Positions 1-7,433 are shown, numbered from the stretch's first letter. The stretch: 21,442 bases of DNA from Intrasporangiaceae bacterium (GCA_012518475.1 JAAYSB010000250.1:1-21442), one strand, 5' to 3'. Numbers and translations are program-made. The notes: a model not told the origin generated them from the sequence alone.

Positions 1-26
1 CACAACCTGGCAATTGCCAGGTTGTG
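1..26. promoter_or_regulatory. Perfect 26-bp palindrome, probable operator
   Basis: The first 26 bases form an uninterrupted perfect inverted repeat, with 13-base arms and a centre reading CTGGCAATTGCCAG. It lies just upstream of the -10-like TAGAGT at 35-40, so it covers the expected -35 region of the deacylase promoter, as a repressor site would. The gene to its left is outside the window, so it may control a divergent pair. The binding protein is unknown. A hairpin role is less likely because no transcribed gene is seen ending here and no T-run follows. Confidence 0.6.
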
Positions 27-34
27 GCACGGCC

Positions 35-40
35 TAGAGT
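35..40 (+). promoter_or_regulatory. Putative -10 element of a leaderless promoter
   Basis: TAGAGT fits the actinobacterial TANNNT -10 pattern and lies 7 nt before the ATG at 48. Transcription would therefore begin at or next to the start codon. No Shine-Dalgarno sequence is present in the gap, which supports a leaderless start and the choice of ATG 48 over GTG 24. Confidence 0.45.
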
Positions 41-47
41 CGGGTCC

Positions 48-539
48 ATGAGTGAAGAACGTGCCCTGGCCGCCCTCGCCGACCTCGGTCTCGGCCACAC
101 CATCACGCGGCACGGCCGGGTCGGCTCGCTCGCCGAGGCAGCCGCCGCCCGCGGGGTCGAGCCACGCGACATCATCAAGACCCTCGTCGTGCGGCGGGCC
201 GAGGACGACTACGTCCTGGTCCTCGTGCCGGGTGACCGGGAGATCTCCTGGCCCAAGCTGCGAGCCCTGCTCGGCGTGAGCCGGCTGTCGATGCCCGATG
301 CCGAGAAGGCCCGTGCGGCGACCGGCTACGAGCGGGGGACGATCACGCCGTTCGGCGCGGCGCATACCGGTACCGGCGAGCAGTGGCCCGTCATCGCCGA
401 CGCGACGATCGCCGGCCGCACCGTCTCGATGGGAGCCGGCGCCCACGGTGTCGCGGTCACCGTCGACGGCGACGCCATGATCGCAGCCCTGAACGCCCAG
501 GTCTCCGACGTCACCGATCCCACCACTTCTTCCGAATAG
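48..539 (+). CDS. YbaK/ProX-family aminoacyl-tRNA deacylase
   Basis: This 163-aa protein has the YbaK/EbsC/ProX fold. These proteins hydrolyse mischarged aminoacyl-tRNAs (such as Cys-tRNAPro or Ala-tRNAPro) in the cytoplasm. The family lysine sits in DIIKTLVV (Lys44), and the conserved glycine loop appears as RGTITPFGA around residues 101-109. Length matches the stand-alone family. ATG 48 is chosen over the in-frame GTG at 24 because the GTG lies inside the palindrome and a TANNNT box precedes ATG 48. The stop codon lies within the first copy of a 31-bp direct repeat, so the last residues (TTSSE) are repeat-encoded and may be a recent addition. Which tRNA it edits cannot be told from sequence. 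Confidence 0.85.
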   Translation: MSEERALAALADLGLGHTITRHGRVGSLAEAAAARGVEPRDIIKTLVVRRAEDDYVLVLVPGDREISWPKLRALLGVSRLSMPDAEKARAATGYERGTITPFGAAHTGTGEQWPVIADATIAGRTVSMGAGAHGVAVTVDGDAMIAALNAQVSDVTDPTTSSE

Positions 540-588
540 CAGCGAAATGGCGACCCAACCACTTCCTCCCAATAGCAGCGAAATGGCG
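522..588. repeat. Two tandem 31-bp direct repeats (36-bp period)
   Basis: Copies at 522-552 and 558-588 match at 29 of 31 positions and are separated by 5 bp. Both contain AATAGCAGCGAAATGGCG, which is richer in A+T than the surroundings. The first copy supplies the stop codon of the deacylase gene and the second ends 14 bp before the hutU stop codon, so the pair fills the gap between two convergent genes. No strong hairpin is visible in either copy, so this is not an ordinary terminator. It may be a dispersed genomic repeat, but only two copies are visible here. Confidence 0.8.
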
Positions 589-602
589 CCACCGCGGGGT
601 CC

Positions 603-2264
603 CTAGCGGAGCGTCTCCCGCATCGGCACGCACACGTCGCGCTCGGCCGCAACCTGCTCGGCCTGCTCGTAGCCAGCGTCGACGTGCCGGATGACGCCCA
701 TCCCCGGGTCATTCGTGAGCACCCGGGCGAGCTTCTCCGCCGCCAGCGCGGTGCCGTCCGCGACCGAGACCTGACCGGCGTGGATCGAGCGGCCGATGCC
801 GACGCCGCCACCGTGGTGCAGGGAGACCCACGACGCACCGCTCGCGGTGTTGACGAGAGCATTGAGCAGCGGCCAGTCCGCGATCGCGTCGGACCCGTCG
901 GCCATCGCCTCGGTCTCGCGGTAGGGCGAGGCCACCGAGCCGCAGTCGAGGTGGTCGCGGCCGATGACGATCGGCGCACTCACCCGACCGGACGCGACGA
1001 GGTCGTTGAACGCCAGCCCCGCCCGGTCCCGCTCGCCGTAGCCGAGCCAGCAGATCCGCGCCGGCAGCCCTTGGAAGGCGATCTTCTCCTGCGCCCCGCG
1101 CATCCACTTCTGGAGGCGGTCGTTGTCGGGGAAGAGGTCCATGACAGCACGGTCGGTCTCGTAGATGTCCCGGGGGTCACCTGACAGTGCCACCCAGCGG
1201 AACGGGCCCTTGCCCTCGCAGAACAGCGGGCGGATGTATGCGGGCACGAACCCCGGGAAGTCGAAGGCCCGGTCGCACCCACCCAGGCGGGCTTCGTCGC
1301 GGATCGAGTTGCCGTAGTCGAACACCTCCGCCCCGGCATCCATGAAGTCGACCATCGCCTGCACGTGCTTGGCCATCGAGGCCCGCGCCCGGTCGGTGAA
1401 CTCCTCGGGCTTCCTCGCGGCGTACTCGTCCCACTCCTCGAGCGAGATCCCCTCCGGCAGGTAGGACAGCGGGTCGTGGGCCGACGTCTGGTCGGTGACG
1501 ATGTCGATGGGAACGCCCCGGCGGAGCAACTCGGGGAAGACCTCGGCCGCGTTGCCGACGACGCCGACGGAGTATGCGCGGCCCGCCTCCTTCGCCGACG
1601 TCGCCTTCTCGATCGCGTCGTCGAGGTTGTCGGCGACCTCATCGAGGTAGCGGTGCTCCACCCGCCGCTGCAGTCGGTGCGGGTCCACGTCGACGATGAG
1701 GCATACCCCCTCGTTGAGCGTGACGGCGAGGGGCTGCGCGCCGCCCATCCCGCCGCACCCGCCGGTGAGGGTGAGCGTGCCCTTGAGGGTGCCGTTGAAT
1801 CTCTTCTCGCCGATGGCTGCGAAGGTCTCGTACGTGCCCTGGACGATGCCCTGCGTGCCGATGTAGATCCATGAACCCGCCGTCATCTGGCCGTACATGG
1901 TCAGGCCGAGGTGCTCGAGGCGGCGGAACTCGGGCCAGGTCGCCCAGTCCCCGACGAGGTTGGAGTTGGCGATGAGGACGCGCGGCGCCCACTCGTGCGT
2001 CTGGAACACCCCGACCGGGCGGCCGGACTGGACGAGCATGGTCTCGTCGGCCTTGAGCGACTCGAGGGTGCGGACCATCGCGTCGAAGGACCGCCAGTCG
2101 CGGGCAGCCCGGCCGGTGCCGCCGTAGACGACCAGGTCGTCGGGCCGCTCGGCGACCTCCGGGTCGAGGTTGTTCTGGAGCATCCGAAGCGGTGCCTCGG
2201 TGCTCCACTGCCGGGCGGTCAGGGTCGTGCCGCGGGCGGCTCGGACGGGGCGGGCGCCTTCCAT
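603..2264 (-). CDS. hutU: Urocanate hydratase (EC 4.2.1.49)
   Basis: This 553-aa cytoplasmic enzyme hydrates urocanate to 4-imidazolone-5-propionate using tightly bound NAD+, the second step of histidine degradation. The family is unmistakable: GWDATGRRK-type openings are replaced here by the usual bacterial YGGTGRAARDW, followed by the glycine-rich GGCGGMGGAQP of the NAD site, DQTSAHDPL, and ICWLGYGER, whose Cys405 corresponds to the catalytic cysteine region. HHGGGVGIGRSIHAGQ lies near the C-terminus. Length is normal. ATG 2264 is supported by AGGAG (complement of 2270-2274) 5 nt upstream. It lies 24 bp downstream of hutH and is surely cotranscribed with it. Confidence 0.97.
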   Translation of the reverse strand: MEGARPVRAARGTTLTARQWSTEAPLRMLQNNLDPEVAERPDDLVVYGGTGRAARDWRSFDAMVRTLESLKADETMLVQSGRPVGVFQTHEWAPRVLIANSNLVGDWATWPEFRRLEHLGLTMYGQMTAGSWIYIGTQGIVQGTYETFAAIGEKRFNGTLKGTLTLTGGCGGMGGAQPLAVTLNEGVCLIVDVDPHRLQRRVEHRYLDEVADNLDDAIEKATSAKEAGRAYSVGVVGNAAEVFPELLRRGVPIDIVTDQTSAHDPLSYLPEGISLEEWDEYAARKPEEFTDRARASMAKHVQAMVDFMDAGAEVFDYGNSIRDEARLGGCDRAFDFPGFVPAYIRPLFCEGKGPFRWVALSGDPRDIYETDRAVMDLFPDNDRLQKWMRGAQEKIAFQGLPARICWLGYGERDRAGLAFNDLVASGRVSAPIVIGRDHLDCGSVASPYRETEAMADGSDAIADWPLLNALVNTASGASWVSLHHGGGVGIGRSIHAGQVSVADGTALAAEKLARVLTNDPGMGVIRHVDAGYEQAEQVAAERDVCVPMRETLR

Positions 2265-2288
2265 GGGGTCTCCTGTGCGGTGTCGGGA

Positions 2289-3875
2289 TCAGTTGAGGGG
2301 GCCGGTCGCGGACACCGCGGCGGCGACGACGTCGCCGTCGACGACGCACCGGTATGCGGCGGCCAGATCGGGGGCGAGGAACCGGTCCGGGCCGGGCCGG
2401 GTGTCGGTGACGGCGTTGAGGGCCTCGATCACGGCACCGGTGGCCGGGGACGGCTCGAGCGGGGCGCGCAGCTGGATGCCGCGGGCGGCGGTGACGAGCT
2501 CGATCGCGAGGACCCGACCGAGGGCCTCGACGGAGCGACGCAGCTTGCGGGCCGCGCTCCAGCCCATCGACACGTGGTCCTCCTGCATGGCGCTGCTCGG
2601 GATGGAGTCGACGCTTGCGGGGGTGGCGAGGCGCTTCATCTCCGAGACGAGCCCGGCCTGGGTGTACTGGGCGATCATCAGTCCGGAGTCGACGCCGGGG
2701 TCGTCGGCGAGGAACGGCGGCAGACCGTGGTTGCGGGCGACATCGAGGAACCGGTCGGTGCGGCGCTCCGACATCGAGGCGACGTCCGCAGCGGGGATCG
2801 CGAGGAAGTCGAGGACATAGGCGACGGGGGCACCGTGGAAGTTGCCGTTGCTCTCGACCTTCCCCACTGCGGTGACGACCGGGTTGTCGATCGCGCTGGC
2901 CAGCTCGAAGCCGGCGACGCGGGCCGCGTGGTCGATCGTGTCACGCAGTCCACCGGTGACCTGAGGCGCGCAACGCAAGGAGTAGGCGTCCTGGACGCGG
3001 GGGCAGTCCTCGGTGTCGTGCGAGGCGCGGATCGGGCTGTCCGCCAGGACCTTCCACATGTTCGACGCGGACAGCGCCTGACCGGGCTGCGGCCGGAGGT
3101 CGTGCAGGTCGGAGCGGAAGACGTCGTCGGTCCCGAGCAGCCCCTCGACACTCATCGCGCCGGCGATGTCCGCCGTCGTGGCGAGTCGGCGCAGGTCGTG
3201 GATCGCAAGACAGAGCATGCCGAGCATGCCGTCGGTGCCGTTGATGAGGGCCAGGCCCTCCTTCTCGTGCAGCTCGACCGGCTCGATCCCGTTGCGCCGC
3301 AGAGCATCTGCCGCATCCATGGGTACGCCGTCGATGCGGACCGGGCCCTCCCCCATGAGCGCGAGGGCACAGTGGCTGAGCGGTGCGAGGTCCCCCGAGC
3401 ACCCGAGCGAGCCCCACTCGTGCACCACCGGCGTGATGTGGGCGTTGAGGATCTCGATATAGGTCGTCAGCGTCTCCTCGCGGATGCCGGTGCGGCCGGT
3501 CGCGAGCGTCGCGATCCGGAGCACCATGAGCGCACGGACGACCTCCTCCTCGACCTCGGGGCCGGTCCCGGCTGCGTGGCTGCGGATCAGCCCGCGCTGG
3601 AGCCGGCGTCGCTGGTCGACCGGGATCTGGGTGGTCGCCAGGGCGCCGAACCCGGTCGAGACCCCGTAGTGCGGCTCGGTGTCGTCGGCGAGGTCCTCGA
3701 TGATCCGCCGGGTGCGCCGCACCTCGTCCAGGGCCTCGGCGGCGAGCTTGACCGGTGCGCCGTAGCGGGCGACGGAGACGACGTTCTCGATGCTCAGGGG
3801 TCCGGCGCCGACAACGACCGCGGGAAGGTTCCCCGCCTTGCCGGTGGGACGGTCGTGAGATGTCATGGTTGCCAT
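2289..3875 (-). CDS. hutH: Histidine ammonia-lyase (EC 4.3.1.3)
   Basis: This 528-aa enzyme deaminates L-histidine to urocanate and ammonia and is the first gene of the hutHU operon. Conserved blocks include YGVSTGFG (Tyr70), GSLGCSGDLAPLSH with the electrophilic MIO-forming triad at 159-161, LINGTDGMLG, QDAYSLRCAPQVTG, and a C-terminal block SSAMQEDHVSMG. The triad is Cys-Ser-Gly instead of the common Ala-Ser-Gly, a substitution allowed in the family signature. ATG 3875 gives MATMTSHD; an in-frame ATG at 3866 is equally possible, and neither has a strong ribosome-binding site. The promoter must lie in the divergent region that contains the palindrome at 3944-3979. hutI and hutG/hutF are not in the window. 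Confidence 0.96.
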   Translation of the reverse strand: MATMTSHDRPTGKAGNLPAVVVGAGPLSIENVVSVARYGAPVKLAAEALDEVRRTRRIIEDLADDTEPHYGVSTGFGALATTQIPVDQRRRLQRGLIRSHAAGTGPEVEEEVVRALMVLRIATLATGRTGIREETLTTYIEILNAHITPVVHEWGSLGCSGDLAPLSHCALALMGEGPVRIDGVPMDAADALRRNGIEPVELHEKEGLALINGTDGMLGMLCLAIHDLRRLATTADIAGAMSVEGLLGTDDVFRSDLHDLRPQPGQALSASNMWKVLADSPIRASHDTEDCPRVQDAYSLRCAPQVTGGLRDTIDHAARVAGFELASAIDNPVVTAVGKVESNGNFHGAPVAYVLDFLAIPAADVASMSERRTDRFLDVARNHGLPPFLADDPGVDSGLMIAQYTQAGLVSEMKRLATPASVDSIPSSAMQEDHVSMGWSAARKLRRSVEALGRVLAIELVTAARGIQLRAPLEPSPATGAVIEALNAVTDTRPGPDRFLAPDLAAAYRCVVDGDVVAAAVSATGPLN

Positions 3876-3943
3876 TGTTCGACCCGGTGGACTCGCGTGA
3901 CGAGGGGTGAGCCGCGCATACTGTCTCGGATACCAGACATGCT

Positions 3944-3979
3944 CCCTCCGTTATCTCGCAATTGCGAGATTCCGGAGGG
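3944..3979. promoter_or_regulatory. 36-bp palindrome between hutH and iclR-type regulator
   Basis: The core 3953-3970 is a perfect 18-bp palindrome centred on CTCGCAATTGCGAG. After two mismatched pairs it extends for seven more pairs (CTCCG...CGGAG type arms). It lies in the 134-bp divergent intergenic region, 69 bp upstream of hutH and 30 bp upstream of the regulator. The adjacent IclR protein is the obvious candidate ligand, making this an autoregulatory and hut-controlling operator. A weaker dyad, GTCTCGGATACCAGAC at 3923-3938, may be a second site nearer hutH. Confidence 0.7.
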
Positions 3980-4009
3980 GACGGATGGACACAGGGCGAG
4001 GAGTGAGTG

Positions 4010-4759
4010 ATGGCCAATGCCAGTGCCGCCGGACACGGCCTCGACGTCCTCACGCTGTTGGCGCGCCGGGGTGAGCCGATGCCGGCTGCGACGATCGCCC
4101 GCGAGCTCGACCTGCCGCGGTCCAGCGTCTATCACCTGCTCACCGTCCTCGCCTCGCGCGGCTTCGTCCGCCACCTGCCGGACGAGCGCCGCTACGGACT
4201 CGGGGTCGCCGCCTACGAGCTCGGGTCGGCCTATCAGCGCCAGGCTCCCCTCCAACGCGTCGCTCGCCGGGCTATCGACCAGCTCGTCGACGCGACCGGC
4301 CACAACGCCCACCTCGCCGTCCTGCACGGCCGCGACGTCCTCTACGTCATCGAGCAGCGCGCCCCCGGAGCTCCCCACCTCGTCTCGGACGTCGGGGTTC
4401 GCCTGCCGGCGTCGCTGACGGCGACCGGGCTGGCGATGCTCGCCGAGCTGCCCGCGGCTCAGGTGCGGGCGCTGTATCCGGGGCGCGACGCATACGTCCA
4501 ACGCAGTGGCCGGGGTCCGACCTCACTGGTGACGCTGAAGCGCGAGCTGCAGGCCGCCAGGTCGCGGGGGTATGCGCTCGAGGACGGTCTCGTCACGCCC
4601 GGCCTGTCATCGGTCGCCGTCGCGGTGCTCGACCACAACGACTACCCGGCTGCCGCAGTCGCCGTGACCTTCCCGGAGGGCACCGGTGACCTCGCACTGG
4701 TCGTGGACGCTGTGCGTACCGCCGCCGACGATATCTCCCGTCGGATCGGGCGCCGCTGA
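4010..4759 (+). CDS. IclR-family transcriptional regulator, probable hut regulator
   Basis: This 249-aa protein has an N-terminal winged helix-turn-helix (roughly residues 8-65; IARELDLPRSSVYHLLTVLA is the recognition region) and a C-terminal IclR effector domain (roughly 80-245; LPASLTATGLAMLAEL, SRGYALEDGLVTPGLSSVAVAV). Such proteins bind DNA as dimers or tetramers and respond to small aromatic or organic acids. ATG 4010 is preferred to GTG 4007 because GAGGAG at 3998-4003 is well spaced from it. Its divergent position next to hutH and the intervening palindrome suggest it represses or activates hutHU, perhaps sensing urocanate or histidine. The ligand is inference. Confidence 0.92.
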   Translation: MANASAAGHGLDVLTLLARRGEPMPAATIARELDLPRSSVYHLLTVLASRGFVRHLPDERRYGLGVAAYELGSAYQRQAPLQRVARRAIDQLVDATGHNAHLAVLHGRDVLYVIEQRAPGAPHLVSDVGVRLPASLTATGLAMLAELPAAQVRALYPGRDAYVQRSGRGPTSLVTLKRELQAARSRGYALEDGLVTPGLSSVAVAVLDHNDYPAAAVAVTFPEGTGDLALVVDAVRTAADDISRRIGRR

Positions 4760-4796
4760 CCTCCCGCTTCCTGCGGGACGTGGGCAAGATGGGCGC

Positions 4797-5570
4797 ATGG
4801 GCGCTTGGGGTGTAGGCATCTTCAGCAACGACGACGCTGCCGATCTGCGGGAGGACTTCCGGGACCTCATCGCAGAGGGGCACAGTCCGGATGAGGCGAC
4901 CCGGCGCCTGACGGAGGCCTACGGCATCGGAACCGGGGATGAGGCCAACGACTTCTGGCTCGCCCTCGCAGCGACGCAGCACCGCACCGGGCACGTCGGC
5001 ACCGACATCATTGACCGCGCCCTGGCGATCATCGACGACCTCTCGGAGCTGGAACGCTGGCCGAAGGCTGACCGGCGACGTCGCGCAGCGACCTTGGCCA
5101 AGCTCAGGGCCACGCTGGAGACCGAGCCACGCGCACCGCAGCGGGTGCGCCGCCGGAAGAAGGTCGACACCGCACTCCAGGCCGGGCAGCACGTGCTGGT
5201 CCCGGTCGACGGAGGAGAGCGGCAGATGCTTCTGCGCGTGACGGGTATTCAGGAGGACAAGGGCGGCCGCTATCCGGTCGTTGTCGTCCTGGACTGGGAC
5301 GGATCGCAGTCCCAACTGCTTGCGGCGCACCGACTGCCATCGATGCTCTCGCCCGACAAGCTGCGGCGGGCGGACTCGGACTTCGGTTTCGTCATCACCG
5401 GACCGAGTGACCCGACCGACCTGCAGGTCCTGCCGGCGGTCTCGGACACAGCGACGCCACAGCGTCAGTGGCAGTCCCGCTTCGTCATTACCTGGGCGCT
5501 TCTCGGCCGGTTCCTGGACTCGCAAAGAAGGCCGCGTCTGTGGCAACCCAGCAGGGACGGCAAGGCCTGA
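4797..5570 (+). CDS. DUF4259-like protein of unknown function
   Basis: This 257-aa protein opens with MGAWGVGIFSNDDAADLREDF, the hallmark N-terminus (G-W-G-x-G-x-F-x-N-D-x-A-x-D) of DUF4259-type proteins. An acidic helical segment and FWLALAATQHRTG follow at roughly 55-70, then a basic stretch RVRRRKK near 118. The C-terminal half (about 125-257) is beta-rich and resembles a small barrel (GQHVLVPVDGGERQMLLRVTG). No signal peptide or membrane segment is visible, so it is cytoplasmic. The start is set by the conserved N-terminus; upstream codons in the frame overlap the regulator. A weak 5-bp hairpin at 4763-4777 separates it from that gene. No function can be assigned. Confidence 0.8.
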   Translation: MGAWGVGIFSNDDAADLREDFRDLIAEGHSPDEATRRLTEAYGIGTGDEANDFWLALAATQHRTGHVGTDIIDRALAIIDDLSELERWPKADRRRRAATLAKLRATLETEPRAPQRVRRRKKVDTALQAGQHVLVPVDGGERQMLLRVTGIQEDKGGRYPVVVVLDWDGSQSQLLAAHRLPSMLSPDKLRRADSDFGFVITGPSDPTDLQVLPAVSDTATPQRQWQSRFVITWALLGRFLDSQRRPRLWQPSRDGKA

Positions 5571-5579
5571 ACCGGCGCG

Positions 5580-5596
5580 CGGCCGGGAACCGGCCG
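5580..5596. terminator. Hairpin between convergent genes
   Basis: CGGCCGG, loop GAA, CCGGCCG forms a perfect 7-bp GC stem in the 46-bp gap between the DUF4259-like gene and the quinone oxidoreductase. There is no T-run, as is common for actinobacterial terminators. It could serve both strands. Confidence 0.5.
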
Positions 5597-5616
5597 AGGA
5601 CGGCCTGCCTTGAGGC

Positions 5617-6594
5617 TTAGAGGGTGAGGAGGATCTTGCCGATGTGGGTGCTCGACTCCATCTCGGCGTGCGCGTCGGCGACCTGCTCGAGCGGGTAGGT
5701 GGAGTGGATGATCGGGCGGACCGTGCCTGCCTCGATCATCGGCCAGACATGCTCCCGCACGGCAGCGACGATCGTCGCCTTCTCCGCGCGTGACCGCGAG
5801 CGCAAGGCGGTGGCGATGACCGCTCCACGCTTGCGGAGCAGGGTGGCGATGTTGAGCTCGGCCTTGATGCCGCCCTGCATGCCGATGATGACGAGACGGC
5901 CGCTCTCACCGAGGGCGTCCACATTGCGCTGGAGATACTTCGCGCCCATGTTGTCGAGGATGACGCCGGCGCCCTCGCCGTCGGTCTCGGCCTTGAGCCG
6001 CTCGACGAAGTCCTCGTCCTTGTAGTTGATGAGGATCTGTGCGCCGAGGTCGCGGCAGACGTCGAGCTTCTCCTGGGACCCGGCCGTCACGGCGACCCGG
6101 GCACCGACCTGTCGGGCGAGCTGGATCGCCATCGTCCCGATCCCGGAGGATCCGCCGTGGACGAGCAGGGTCTCCCCCGGCTGGAGGTTGGCCGTGAGGA
6201 AGACGTTGGACCAGACCGTACAGACGACCTCGGGCAGGGCCGCTGCCTCCACCAGGCCCACGCCCTCGGGGACGGGCAGAACCTGTCCGGCAGGCACACA
6301 GACCTGCTCGGCATAGCCGCCCCCGACGAGCAGTGCGCACACCTCGTCGCCGACCGCCCAGTCGTCGACGCCCCCACCGAGTGCATCGAGCGTGCCGCTC
6401 ACCTCGAGGCCGAGACCCTGCGGCGATCCCGGCGGGGGGTCGTAGTGGCCCTGGCGTTGGAGGATGTCCGCGCGGTTGAGGCCCGCGGCGGCAACCCGGA
6501 TCCGCACCTCCCCCTCAGCGGGGTCCGGAGCTGGGACGTCGGCGACCTCGAGGACCTCGGGGCCACCGGGGCTGGAGACGGTGACGGCGCGCAT
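5617..6594 (-). CDS. NAD(P)H quinone oxidoreductase, PIG3-like MDR family
   Basis: This 325-aa member of the zinc-independent medium-chain dehydrogenase/reductase superfamily has a GroES-like N-terminal domain (about 1-120; LNRADILQRQGHYDPPPGSP, GLEVSG) and a Rossmann domain whose nucleotide motif HGGSSGIG is at 146-153. QGHYPPPxG-type sequence and the C-terminal STHIGKILLTL are typical of the PIG3/TP53I3-like quinone reductase branch. These enzymes reduce quinones with NADPH in the cytoplasm. Cysteine ligands for structural zinc are absent, as expected. The start codon lies inside one copy of the over-represented octamer GGTATGCG (6590-6597). Physiological substrate is unknown. Confidence 0.92.
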   Translation of the reverse strand: MRAVTVSSPGGPEVLEVADVPAPDPAEGEVRIRVAAAGLNRADILQRQGHYDPPPGSPQGLGLEVSGTLDALGGGVDDWAVGDEVCALLVGGGYAEQVCVPAGQVLPVPEGVGLVEAAALPEVVCTVWSNVFLTANLQPGETLLVHGGSSGIGTMAIQLARQVGARVAVTAGSQEKLDVCRDLGAQILINYKDEDFVERLKAETDGEGAGVILDNMGAKYLQRNVDALGESGRLVIIGMQGGIKAELNIATLLRKRGAVIATALRSRSRAEKATIVAAVREHVWPMIEAGTVRPIIHSTYPLEQVADAHAEMESSTHIGKILLTL

Positions 6595-6623
6595 ACCGCC
6601 AACCTATCGAGGTCCCGCCTCAA

Positions 6624-6708
6624 CTTTCTCTCCCCACCCGGGAAAGGGTGGCTTCACCACGCTTCCGCAGCGTGGTGGAGTCACCCCATAACGGGTGGGG
6701 AGAGAAAG
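6624..6708. repeat. 85-nt three-tier inverted repeat
   Basis: Three nested stems stack on a single axis. The outer stem is 17 perfect pairs (6624-6640 with 6692-6708, beginning CTTTCTCTCCCCACC). The middle stem is GGGTG/CACCC (6646-6650 with 6682-6686). The inner stem is 8 pairs, CACCACGC/GCGTGGTG (6655-6662 with 6670-6677), with a 7-nt loop. It lies between two divergent genes, so it is not a terminator of either. It could be a small structured RNA, a 5' leader structure or a palindromic mobile repeat. No clear target-site duplication is visible. Confidence 0.75.
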
Positions 6709-6776
6709 GCGTGACGCAGGGGGCTCGAAGGCGGCCACACGTCCGGACCGAGGGACGGTTCCGGGCTGCAGCGGCA

Positions 6777-6782
6777 TAGGCT
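6777..6782 (+). promoter_or_regulatory. Putative -10 element of bpa
   Basis: TAGGCT (TANNNT) lies 6 nt before the bpa ATG at 6789, so transcription should start at or near the A of the start codon. A GAGG at 6783-6786 is too close to act as a ribosome-binding site. Confidence 0.4.
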
Positions 6783-6788
6783 GAGGCA

Positions 6789-7433
6789 ATGACCGAGCGA
6801 CCTGAGAGCGACAGCGACAGCCCGCAGCGCACGTCCGGCGTGCTCCACTCCGACGGCGAGAAGCTCGTCGTCGTGACACCGAACGGGATGGGGGTGGCGG
6901 ACGCCCCGAGCGATCCCGGCGGCACCCCGACCGGCGAGACAGACGAGGGCGACACCGACCAGCAGCGTTCCCCGCACGACCTGGTCGAGCAGCCGGCGAA
7001 GGTCATGCGGATCGGCTCGATGGTCAAGTCCCTCCTCGAGGAGGTGCGGAACGCTCCCCTCGACGACGCCGGCCGCGCCCACCTCGCCCAGGTCCACGAA
7101 CGCTCCATCGCCGAGCTCAAGGACGGCCTCGCACCCGAGCTCGTCGAGGAGCTGGACCGGATCGCGTTGCCGTTCGGCGACGACAACCCCTCCGACGCCG
7201 AGCTACGGATCGCCCAGGCCCAGCTCGTCGGGTGGCTCGAGGGCCTCTTCCACGGCATCCAGACCGCCCTGGTCGCCCAGCAGATGGCTGCCCAGGCGCA
7301 GCTTCAGCAGATGCGCCAGCTCCCCCCTGGAATGGGCCAGTCCGGACCCGGTATGCCGGGGTGGGCTCAGCAGTCCGGCCCGCTCCAGCCGGGTGAGCGG
7401 CCCAGCAACGAGGGCACCGGCCAGTACCTCTGA
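6789..7433 (+). CDS. bpa: Bacterial proteasome activator Bpa (PafE)
   Basis: This 214-aa protein matches the DUF2587/Bpa family (mycobacterial Rv3780). Bpa forms an ATP-independent ring that docks on the 20S proteasome and opens its gate for unfolded proteins. The diagnostic core runs from VEQPAKVMRIGSMVKSLLEEVR (split here as residues near 66-87) through LAPELVEELDRIALPF to AELRIAQAQLVGWLEGLFHG. The very C-terminus is GTGQYL, the GQYL tail that inserts into proteasome alpha-subunit pockets. An acidic, disordered N-terminus and a Gly/Gln/Pro-rich linker frame the helical bundle. The gene implies a proteasome elsewhere in the genome. It is the first gene of a three-gene rightward run. Confidence 0.95.
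   Translation: MTERPESDSDSPQRTSGVLHSDGEKLVVVTPNGMGVADAPSDPGGTPTGETDEGDTDQQRSPHDLVEQPAKVMRIGSMVKSLLEEVRNAPLDDAGRAHLAQVHERSIAELKDGLAPELVEELDRIALPFGDDNPSDAELRIAQAQLVGWLEGLFHGIQTALVAQQMAAQAQLQQMRQLPPGMGQSGPGMPGWAQQSGPLQPGERPSNEGTGQYL

Noticed and set aside
522..588. Start of a CRISPR array
   Set aside because: Only two copies with a 5-bp spacer, and no cas genes nearby.
1911..4010. Long rightward open frame of about 700 codons opposite hutU and hutH
   Set aside because: Low-complexity antisense reading common in high-GC DNA. The leftward hut genes are unmistakable.
4763..4777. Terminator hairpin after the IclR gene
   Set aside because: CCCGC/GCGGG is only 5 bp with no T-run; too weak to list as a feature.
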